Below are positions 54,331 through 64,000 of a stretch of 64,000 nt of DNA, piece after piece. Within the stretch, counting starts at the first letter, position 1. Every line of letters begins with the position of its first letter. The notes beneath the pieces were generated by a model. The model did no database searches and was not told where the DNA came from. It was given only the letters and a program-made list of their open reading frames with translations. The stretch comes from Cristatella mucedo (taxonomy: Eukaryota > Bryozoa > Phylactolaemata > Cristatellidae), in assembly GCA_009760855.2 (NCBI GenBank), contig WPIO01000134.1, positions 74,501-138,500 on the forward strand, written 5' to 3'. The translations under genes were made by a program, and so were the position numbers.

Positions 54331-56229
54331 TATGAGTTACTTTGACTCAGTCAGCGTTCACTCATTTAGCCAGTGCGTTTTTCACTTAATTAAAGCCAGC
54401 TGGAATGCCGCTGCTAGATTAATGTTATAGCTCTTGAGCAAAAGGTCAGCTAGAGTGTGCCGACATGCTCATTGACTTGGAGGTCAACTGTTGACGACCT
54501 TCGAGAAGCGGTTAGCAGGATTGTCTGTGCAGCAGTCTGCCTTCATCCACATTGAGTTATGGAACGTAAGGAAACACGATCATTTTAATGGAAAAAATTA
54601 TTAAAACACACAGTTTTACCTCAGATCAGAAAGAAGCGAACCTCAGATTAATATGTGCCAAAGGCTTTTCCCCTTTCTATTGCTACCATATAATTCGGTG
54701 ACTGATGCAGACAGAACTGATCGCCAAGCTACAAATGACGGCATTATTGCATTCAGCTAAGATTTAGCTGACTGCTAGAAGACACCAGCTCCATTTTTTG
54801 TTTGCAAGTGCACGACGCATTTTTACCCGAAGCTTACTCATTCTGAATCTTAGGGTGAAAATGTGTGATTGGTTTTATTCTTTGTAGCTAGACAGAAGAG
54901 GCGGATAGCAGATTTTTACTGCTGACTCTCGCCGCAGACATTCGCCAGGAAGCTCACTTTTTGATTAGGCCATAGCAATTGACCAGAAACAATCATCAGA
55001 CACCAAAATCATGGAATTAAATTGTAATACAGAAATAGCATAAAATGGGCTCTGTTGGTGTGAGGTATAAACATTTGGCTGATTAAGATGCGGCTTGCAT
55101 TTTGCGTCGCTCTCGGTATAGTACACATTGCTTAGCTGGTAGACATATCAGAGCGGAACTTCAAAGGGACGCTCGTGCTTTTATCGCAACATTGATGCCT
55201 AAAAAAATGCTCTCAGCGTAGCTAGAGGGTAAAATGAGCTTTAACGTTGTGCTAAGTTTTCAATCTATAAATGAAGACGATTGCCCAATTTTTTGAACAG
55301 TCATTGCCTTAGGCGCAGCCGTGATCTTGCAGCCTTTAGGCGTGGTGAGTCGACATTGAATTCGCTAGAGGTGAGGCTAATCGTAGGATAGGTTCCACAC
55401 AGTTTCCTATTTCTCCTGCGAACAACATTGCTCGTTCTTTTCTAAATCGAAAAAAATGTATGCAGCTTTATTTAACACTGTACTGAGCCTCAAGGACAGA
55501 CCAGTTGTCAGGCTGGAGAGCTTTCTATAGAAGACGCAAAGCCTCAACCATTAATGGCGACCACTTAGAGAAAAGGCTTGACCGATATATCAATACAGAA
55601 GCAGAGCAGAGTCTAGATGATATTAGAGAGAGGAAGACACAGAGAGAGGGAAAGAATGTGAAAGAGAGAGATGGAGAGAGAAAGAGAGAGTGAGAGAGAG
55701 AGAGAGAGAGAGTAAGGAGCAAAGTAGCAACGTTCTGCTCCGAAAATCCTCTACAGCCTGAAGGCGACTATCGACATTTATAGAGTCTTAAGCCTCCGAT
55801 GGCCAATTAGGCAACTTGTATTGACCATCGGAGGCTCAGCTGAAGCTTCAGTTATTGTACAGCCAGAGCCGATACCCGTACTCAGCTTTCCCGGCAAGCA
55901 GCAGCAAGCATTTGCTATCCATCAGTAGGAAAATAGCACGCTTAGCTGAGGCAAGCGGTAATCTACCTCAACTCGAATACTTATAGCTCTGGTATTGTCG
56001 GGCTGAGAAATGACGTGGCGCTTTCACTGGTTATGTTAAAAGATTAATATGTCTCAAGCGTCGAACTATTCGGCCAGCGTGCTTCCCCGCAGATTTGTGT
56101 TCTTTTACGATTCAACAACAACGAGGCGATTATGTCGTTTTAATTCAGAAACAGTCAAGAGGACTGTCACAATCTTGCCGGAATAGCATCCCTGGGGCTT
56201 CACTTGCAACTGGTAGCGCTGTCTCTAAG
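54331..56229. other. No gene recognised
   Basis: AT-rich, with a short interrupted GA tract at 55667-55713 and a 15-bp hairpin at 55791-55836. The rest is featureless to inspection. Confidence 0.45.
55791..55836. other. 15-bp hairpin
   Basis: AGCCTCCGATGGCCA (55791-55805) pairs with TGACCATCGGAGGCT (55822-55836) with one mismatch around a 16-nt loop. Confidence 0.85.
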
Positions 56230-56470
56230 GCTTTGAAGTTGGTCACATGCACATCTCAGTTACCAGAGGCAGGGGACGGGAGGTACAAGGTGAGGGCCAA
56301 TGAGCTATTAAATCGTACAGACTCGCTGTAGAACAAGAATTCGGGAACCTCAAAGCGAGTGATAGGACCTTGAATTCAATGCGACGCTTGATTAAGAAAG
56401 AATGCAGCGAGAAATGGTGCAAGGCAATACTTGCAAAGTACACAGAAGACCAAACTAGCGGCCGAATGTT
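56230..56470 (-). mobile_element. LINE A-like relic
   Basis: The complement reads HHFSLHSFLIKRRIEFKVLS, matching LADLHWLPVKQRIDFKVLS, with neighbouring blocks recognisable but shifted. More diverged than the other LINE A copies and perhaps a sister subfamily. Confidence 0.65.
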
Positions 56471-57574
56471 GCCCTATCTGTAACGGCGCTGCTAATGCAA
56501 ATCTTGGCCCGTGAGGAGACTTTTGCACAATGCACGAGGTGGAACTTAAGAACTATTAACAAAAAACTTCTATTACTGTTCATTTGTAAATTGACGGCGG
56601 AAGCGTTATGCGAATCTCACTAGCGGAAGCATACGGTTTTGTCCCTCGCAAGCTCACAAACCAACTGAATGCGGCTTTGTGAATCCAACAATTAGGGAAG
56701 CTATCTTTACATACCCGAATAATTAATCTGGCCCCCGAGCTAAGGACTCAAAATATCTCCACATCCTCTAATCAACATAACTCTCAAATCTTTCAAATTT
56801 AAAAAAAAAGTCAAAAATAGTACTGCTTACTGTAAGCGGGGGTGATAGCCACTAAATGTCTTCTGCCGCTATATGAATTAGACTGTTTGATCAGATAACC
56901 TTTACTCTTTGCTTTGCCATTATAGAGGAATTACGTTATTAAGAATAATGTATGCATGTTTTGAATGCTGTCATCTTTTAGCCTATTAGATGTGAAAATT
57001 TTGAAGATAACTTGTTGAGTATTTACTAGTGGGTTCCGAAACAGTTTCGGTATTTAATCGTATTTTATGTAAGCACCATCAGAACACGGTGAAGCAAAGA
57101 ATTTTTGAATGTGCCAAGCATGCCCCACTCAAACATTTTGAGGCTCAGAGGCTGCGTCAAGCACTCTTTCAGTAACGGTAAAGTTCTGAGAAATCTAATC
57201 TTTTATTAGTGCAAAACTTTTAAGCCAGGTCTGCATTGAGACTGTGTCAAAAAGTGATGGGGATATTTGAGCAAACAGCCAACTGAATTCCCTAGACGGA
57301 AAGAGCTTCGCTGCCGTAAAAAGGGGCCACAGAATTCTTAACAAACACCCGAGACAACAAAACCGTGGTCACTTGCATTTACTAAATAGGTTTCACTGAG
57401 ATTGTGATGAGGTAGTTCAAGTTGACGCGTGACTTAGGCGCACATACCGAGATGTCTGATATTTCATAAAATGCTGACGGTTGGTCATTTCTTTCCACCA
57501 CTTTCCAAGCATTTCCTGCGTCTTTTCGGACCGCGTCCATCTTACCAGTAAACATGCACAAACTAGCATGTTTC
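56471..57574. other. No gene recognised
   Basis: AT-rich without ORF, repeat or RNA that I can identify. Confidence 0.5.
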
Positions 57575-57775
57575 TTCACTCCCTCAACTGCTCTCTTGAC
57601 TCTTCTATGCTTCCCACTTTCTTTTTGTTGCGTGAGATGAAGTCTGTTGGCTACCGACTGTGTACCGAAAGCCGCTTAGGCAGTGAGTGCGCTATACAAA
57701 ACTCTTGTGCATAACACCCGCATAGTCTTTATGACTTTGTGTAGTCACAGACGGAGATACATTACTTTACGTTAT
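57575..57775 (+). mobile_element. LINE B 3' end
   Basis: CTTCACTCCCTCAACTGCTC, GTTGGCTACCGACTGTGTAC, GTGAGTGCGCTATACAAAAC and ATGACTTTGTGTAGTCACAG, parallel to 47040-47262. Confidence 0.85.
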
Positions 57776-58872
57776 TGCCGGCTGGAAAATGCCTGGCACT
57801 TTAGTTGCGATACGTTTTCTTTTAGAAGGCTAGTACTAATTAAAAATCGCTGAACCTGCAAGGTAATTTGTACCCCCAGCATTCAATAATTCTCCGCTGC
57901 CATATCTTTTCGTCAAAACTAACATTCACGCACACTTACTTAGTTACTGTGAGTTCTCGTTTCTTCTTCTAGACTCTTTCATCACAACGTCAGTGCTGGT
58001 TTGAGTCATAACTTCCGTGCGAAAGAGGTTTATTCTATTGTTTTGTCAAATTGAAGGCTACGTAAATATTTCGTGGCTTGGTTGTACGAATAGCAAAGCC
58101 CATCTTTTGCTTAAGGACGCTGGTTAGTGCTGCCTTTTCTCCTACCCTGAAGACCACAGCATCAATTCACACAAGGCCATTTACAAGATTGAGCGAATAA
58201 GCAAGTAATCTCACGCATCTATGTTTAGAAATGAAAGCATATTTTTAACTGCACCTGTTCTTATGCAGCTCTTTTAAGTTTCCCCTTTCGCGGATGCGGA
58301 ATGCTCGCGACAGTCTCAGCGAGTACAACTTGCTTCACAGCTGGGCCGAAATGGCCCACTTTAAATACTTTGCCGACAAAGAAGCATGTCCTAACAGCAG
58401 AGCACCAATAAACAAGGAACGGCAATAGCACCCACCTTTGGTGGGTAAAAATAGTGTTGCTAAAGCAAACAGCTAGTGTCTTCTTTGAAACCTGCTGCCG
58501 ATCAGCGTCATTTCCGGAGCGTCAGCCTAAAATAAAGTCACTGAACATGGCGTAAGTGGCATAGATGGCCGTAGCAGCACGTCAGACAGGCGCACGCACA
58601 CACATTCCTCACCAGCAGCATCAATAGAGGCCATGAGAGCCGAGCTGGCGAGCAGATGTTTTTGCATAGGGGAAAGTGATTGATGGCTACGCGCCAGCTG
58701 CTCGGGCCAAAATCGATGGCGGCCAGGGGCTAGAGCGGGCTTATGCTGTTGGCAGTACGAGATGCCTCACTCCGTTTGATCCCGCCCGACCAGCTTAGCC
58801 CGTAATCGGGAAAGTACGGATGCTGAGAGTCGATGGCAAAGTCAACCAAGCCCATGCAATCTACCCTACGAA
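57776..58872. other. No gene recognised
   Basis: No motif or repeat family recognised. The sequence becomes GC-richer near 58560-58850, next to the long CT tract. Confidence 0.45.
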
Positions 58873-59480
<608 letters not shown>

Positions 59481-59897
59481 TCAACCACTCAAATTATCCG
59501 GCTACTAGCGCACTAGCTGTTAGCAATAGTAACTGAGTACCAAATACATAAAACTCATTTGCTCGAGCGAAAGTGTTGTGCGTCGTCACTCGATGCACAT
59601 CGCTGTCAGGTTCGTCAGGAAATTTTTCACTAGAGCAAAGTAAAGCTTCTAAAGACGACTATTGGAAATAAAGGTGATGAAGTCTTCATCCGTAATGAAA
59701 TCTTTATTTTATCCTAGCTTAATATATCCATTCAAGTGCGGTTTAGAGATAATTAACAGACGCTAGCATTTAGCCAATTATGCCGCCCACATAAATCCTT
59801 TTCTGTCTGCATATGTCATGCCTCAGTGTGCGCCCAGATATTGGTCAATATATGAGTCGTCAGCATAGAAGTCATTCAGAATAGGGGTGCGGTAAAA

Positions 59898-60030
59898 ATG
59901 CAATGGTTGCTTTTCGTATTCACCACCTGGGGAGCCACGGCGGATGGACACGTGGCAGGAACAACGGTCTTTAACATGGCCCGTGTACCAGGCAAGACAT
60001 TGCAAGACGATGCCAGACGCAAGTTTTACA
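59898..60030 (+). CDS. Candidate first exon with signal peptide (weak)
   Basis: ATG opens MQWLLFVFTTWGATADGHVA, then TVFNMARVPGKTLQDD and RRKFYT up to a donor-like ACG|GTATTA at 60031. A short hydrophobic N-terminus could be a signal peptide. The opposite strand is also open (60005-59823, ending HFYRTPILNDFYADDSYID then stop), and at most one can be real. No following exon was found. Confidence 0.2.
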
Positions 60031-60640
60031 CGGTATTACTATCACATTTTGCTGTTAAAGTAAAATATCACGCGCATAACTTAACAATTTTAAGGTCTTG
60101 AAAGACAAAGTCCTCCTGCTGGCAAAGTCCTGAAATTGCCACTGCTATTATGTAGCGAAGTCAAAACTCGAGCACGAGCTCAATTTCAGTGACAAGTTTA
60201 GAAAGAAGTCTTAAAAATTAAAACTAATAAAATACTCTTTTCGTTCAACGATATGCCAAGAAAGACTGGTTGGCTTAGCAGCAATACCTACTGAATCGTA
60301 TTTGGCATCGTCCCATGAAATCTAGTTAAATGTCGGCGAGTTTGCCAAGGAAAAGCCATGAAAGCCAAGTTGTGAACATCAATTGTTAACATTTACCAAT
60401 TTACTGCATCCACACATGTTATTTGTGTATGTTTGTGAGTCTTTATAATAATAATAAATGCGTACACCTTGCGAATTGAGTTTTATATCGTGCTGGGTGG
60501 ATGGCAAGGTTCGTCAGTGGGAAGGAGGCGCCAGATATCCGATCTCACCTAGAGCTGCACCAAAATGCCTCGCACCTGGCGAATGCTGGCTGGCGCGACA
60601 GACGGGGAGGGCTTAAGCTTCACGAGTTTGTCTTGTTTGT
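60031..60640. other. No gene recognised
   Basis: AT-rich to about 60480, then a GC-richer stretch leading into a LINE A-type tail. Confidence 0.45.
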
Positions 60641-60644
60641 GTTA

Positions 60645-60722
60645 GTTTGTAGCAAATGTAAAGTGCCTGGAAAGAGATTGAGTTCTTTGAGCGTGCTATA
60701 CGAAATGCATCACTGTAATACA
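60645..60722 (+). mobile_element. LINE A-type 3' tail
   Basis: GTAGCAAATGTAAAGTGCCTGGAAAGAGATTGAGTTCTTTGAGCGTGCTATACGAAATGC is the LINE A 3' tail without recognisable RT upstream. It could be a very short LINE insertion or the tail of a non-autonomous element beginning near 60490. Confidence 0.75.
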
Positions 60723-60837
60723 TTATATTTCCTCAGTCTCTCCAGCCTGCTGCTACTGATGAATAGGGCTACTTTTAGCTTCTGCAGCCACGGCTCTGAC
60801 TTGGACTCGCCGTAGGTAAATGCGGCATTCGCACGCA

Positions 60838-61160
60838 ACGACATCAACTCTCCTGCTGCCGACTGCGGTGCACTATTCAAGCCATCGTAACGATGCTACT
60901 TTTATGCAACTCACTACCTTCACTGCCCTCCTGTCTCAGCTATGCTTCTCTGAGGGCGCCATACAAATATAGAATAATTATTAGTATTATTACTGTTATG
61001 CTTCTCACTTCTCTTTGTTGGGTGAGATGAAGTCCGTTCGTTACTAAATGCTCATCAAAAGCTGCCTAGGCTGCGAGTGTGCCATAGAAAATTCTCCTGC
61101 GTAACAATGACGTGATCTTCACGTTTTTTCGAGTTGCAGACGAAGATACATTAGATTGCA
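60838..61160 (+). mobile_element. LINE B 3' end, interrupted by a 46-bp insertion
   Basis: CACGCAACGACATCAACTCT, TACTTTTATGCAACTCACTA, GGGTGAGATGAAGTCCGTTC and GTTGCAGACGAAGATACATT match other LINE B ends. The match is broken only at 60951-60996 by a short insertion. Confidence 0.85.
60951..60996 (+). mobile_element. 46-bp LINE A/SINE tail-only insertion with 10-bp TSD
   Basis: TGAGGGCGCCATACAAATAT followed by ATT-rich sequence is the very end of the LINE A/SINE tail. It is flanked by TATGCTTCTC (60941-60950) and TATGCTTCTC (60997-61006), a perfect target-site duplication. Other LINE B copies have this word once at the same place. Confidence 0.9.
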
Positions 61161-62609
61161 AGAAATAGTTGAGCTGACGATATAGACGCAGCTTCCGCGA
61201 TGCCTCTGCAGATTCGCCGGGCGTGCTTCGAACAGTCAGTCGCTAATCAGTCGGAACCTTGCCACACCAGCTCCGTCTAGCGGCGGCAGAAGGTCACGAA
61301 ATCGGCCAGCTGCTTTCATCGTCTATTTCTACATCAATTTCGGCCGTGGTATAACACCAGCAGCGAGATTTGTGAATGGAAAGAGACCGTGAGCTAAAGA
61401 AAGCTACTATCAAAGCATCACCAACGCATTTGGCGACGCTCCTCCTGCGATGCTCCGACGTGCTCGCCGCCGCTGTGCTTGGATGCTGCGCATGCGTCCA
61501 TCAGCTCAGCCATCCGTACGTACGTACTTTGAGCGCCGACTGCGGCTCAGTTATCGATCTTGAACGAAATGAATTCAATTTACTGCAATTGGTCCCGCGT
61601 CATTTCCTATGCGTCTGCCTGTGGACGGGGCTGTGAGGAAGTGCGATGCGAGAACTCCCACCCCTGAAAAGCTCGATTCAAGATGCGTGAAACCAAGAAC
61701 AAATAATAGCTAGCGACAATAGCTCAGCAGAAAAGGAGGCGTACTGCACTTCGGATAGATAAATAAAACTACTGGCGCCGTCGTAGTTAAAATTACTAGC
61801 GTTTCCTTGATTGCCAATCAAAATGGTGAACTTGTCCACGCAACAGCCAAAGCAACCATGCTGCAGCAGAAGTATAGCCAGACCCAGGACGGTGCTGCAA
61901 TCCCATTGAAGTATAAACCCTATTAATTAAGAAGAACATCTGCTTCCTCCGGATAACATTAGACGTCCAATAAAATAAACGTTTCAGATAGGATTGGAAA
62001 TGTCGGGTCAGTTCTCCACGAGCTACTGCAATTGACTAAGACTAAGTCATAAAGGGCAAAAAAAAGCGTTAGCATATGCCATGTACCTATACACCTATCG
62101 AATAAACGAAGTGTGGCTTCTTTCTTCGGCAACTGTGACTTGCTGCAGTGCATTGGCTGCCGCTCACGGCTTCTTTGTTTTTTGCCAACGCCTCGATGCA
62201 GTACATCACCAGACCCTGAGTGCACTTTAGCAGCTTCTGCCCAAACTGTCACAGCCTAAGTACCCTCTCTCGATTCATTCAAAGATATCTTAGACGAGAG
62301 AGATAGAGAGCACACTGTCGACGTAACAGTTAAGGACTGTGTTATAACCAATCACACTGTAAGGGTGCTTGTTATCTGATAAAGCTAGTGAGTCTCAAGT
62401 AAATACGTCCGTTTGTCCGATACATGTCGTATTTTCTCGAACGCCTCTATGCTGCAGGGCTGTCTGATGCGGCGCTGCATTTATTTATTTATGTATGCAT
62501 TTATTTATCACATGTTTATGTATTATTGCATGGATTTAGATTTACATAACAGTAAACGATTTACTAGCTAATGCTGGCAGGTCTCGCTACCCAGATATTA
62601 ATGGTTCTG
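61161..62609. other. No gene recognised
   Basis: A GC-richer stretch at 61380-61640 has an 86-codon ORF with no known motif. TTTA-type repeats occur near 62475-62512. Nothing else is supported. Confidence 0.45.
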
Positions 62610-64000
62610 CATGCAACTTTTCAGCCTTCACTGAAAACATTGTGCACATTCGTGTCTCCATGAACCCCCCTTCCGACTAAAGCAATCGCTGAGTCGCAAC
62701 TTGTGTCCTCCTTCCTTGAGAGATTTTCCTTCCTTGAGAGGTTTCTGCATGCGATGTGGCTGCCTTAATAAAGTCAAGTAAAAAGAAGCCGTCTTCTGAG
62801 ACCCTATACCTATCTCATTTGTGCTCATCACTGGCAGACAAACGTAGCCCAGCCACAATTGAGATTTGTAATGCTTCTCTAGAAAATTATGTTATACCTG
62901 TTTTCCTTCTCCCATTTTTGTCAAAAATTCTTGGGAAAAGCGTCGCTAAGCAGTCTGCAGCGTACATTGGAAAGAATAAATAGTCTGAAAAATTTCGGTC
63001 GAGGTTCAAATGGCACAACTCCACAAAAACTGCACTCCTCCGAATAACTAATGACATTGTACGTAGCAAGGATGACGGAGATATCACTGCACTAGCGCTG
63101 CGAGATCGTTATCGATATCTAGGGCTTCGAGATCGTTTTCGATACTATCGAGCATGAGATTCTACCTGAGCGATTGAGAACAGCGATCGTTCTGGCGGAC
63201 GAGGTACTTGCGTGGTTTAAATCGTACTTTTCCAGTCATGCTCAGTCCGTGTAGTGTGGGGTCATGTTTCATCCAACAGACCACTTCACTGTGGAGTCCG
63301 ACAACGGTCCGTCCTCGGTCTTTTTGCTGTTCTCAATTTATAATGAACCTGTGGGAAAAGTCATTCGGGTCTATGGAATAAGTAGTCACTAGGATGCAGA
63401 CAATACGCAGTTGTTTTTGTCATTTAAACCATCGGAATCTCCTGCAATGACTGCTAAACTAAATGCTTGCCTTGCCAATGCTTGGTCATGGAGGTCTGCA
63501 AATTTCTTTAAACTAAACAATGATAAAACGGAACTGCTACTCATAGACACCCCAAACGTGTGGCTGGACTAGAAGACTTTGCTCCTCTAATAGGACATGC
63601 TGTTGTACGACTGCCGCCGTGTGCTTGGAATGTGGGTGTCTTTTGACAGCTGCCTACATTTTGAAAGCTTTGTTAAGAAGACTGGTTCTACAATTAACAT
63701 TACGATCAATCCCTGTCTAAGATTAGGAACTATTTTCTACGGTGGCATGCAAAACATTTAACTTGCTCCCTGGTTCTGTCTCGGCTAGATTATTGTAATT
63801 CCATTTTGGCTGGGCAAACCAAAACAAACACTAGGCTCTGCAACTGGTTATGGATTTTGCTGAAAGGCTATTTTACAAGTCCCATGGGTTTAATGACAAA
63901 GTGTTTTCTCTGCAGGTCCTAGACCATGTAATTCACTTCCACACTTCTTACGCAACGACATCGGCTCTTCTGCTGCTAACAATGGCGCATCTTTTCTATT
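62610..64000 (+). mobile_element. LINE B copy running off the right end
   Basis: Parallel to 34340-36250: GTGCACATTCGTGTCTCC, the segment ENYVIPVFLLPFLSKILGKS, STKTALLRITND, SSNRPLHCGV-like motif B, then DADNTQLFLSFKPSESPAMT (motif C region), LNACLANAWSW, FFKLNNDKTELLLIDTP and LDYCNSILAG-like sequence broken by shifts. Many stops and frame changes make it inactive. The 3' end is beyond the window. Confidence 0.88.

Overview
This window is eukaryotic, from an invertebrate animal. It has split genes with GT-AG introns and no bacterial-style operons. It is AT-rich, full of long dinucleotide microsatellites, and littered with LINE and SINE fragments. The host genes that can be recognised are a secreted family-9 glycoside hydrolase (GH9, endo-beta-1,4-glucanase) and a modular extracellular protein with an EGF-like domain and an IgGFc-binding-type domain. 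Intron-rich GH9 genes together with IgGFc-binding-domain proteins fit a lophotrochozoan, most likely a gastropod mollusc; an echinoderm or other invertebrate cannot be excluded. That taxonomic call is inference.

Layout. At 0.4-5.0 kb are decayed GH9 exons: exon 8 and exon 9 at 420-875, and a second exon 9 at 4610-4801. The two lie in a diverged direct duplication that brackets a degenerate ~160-195 bp satellite (1.04-3.32 kb) and a LINE scrap. At 6.3-16.6 kb, minus strand, is the EGF/IgGFc-binding gene. It has six supported exons, a single in-frame TGA in its largest exon and a ~7.8 kb intron full of transposon relics. A cysteine-rich candidate exon at 21.3-21.5 kb may be an upstream part of it. 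At 19.15-20.65 kb a LINE copy is abruptly replaced by ~810 bp of an 8-bp G-rich minisatellite. At 26.04-46.41 kb, plus strand, is an apparently intact GH9 gene. Nine exons with canonical splice sites and consistent phases give about 447 residues: signal peptide, DAGD motif, PHH motif and [11 protein letters not shown] motif. Its TATA box and start are clear; a short last exon was not located. Its introns hold LINE copies, SINEs and GA/CT/TA tracts. From 46.5 kb to the end I see no securely identified host gene, only transposon copies, microsatellites, an inverted-repeat element at 48.07-48.73 kb and a few weak ORFs. A LINE B copy runs off the right end.

Mobile elements. LINE A is a Jockey/CR1-like RT C-terminus whose 3' tail carries a GCGCC...GGCGC stem and an ATT-rich end. 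LINE B is a second RT family with a different 3' end. A tRNA-derived SINE has clear A and B boxes and a 3' tail that resembles the LINE A tail, which suggests the SINE is mobilised by LINE A-type machinery. Nested insertions with target-site duplications show that LINE A is younger than LINE B.

The most notable results are the GH9 tandem-array remnants, which are recognisable only by reading short exons in the correct phase against the intact gene; the single-stop IgGFc-binding gene; the SINE/LINE shared tail, including a 46-bp tail-only insertion; the inverted-repeat element at 48 kb; and the G-rich minisatellite.
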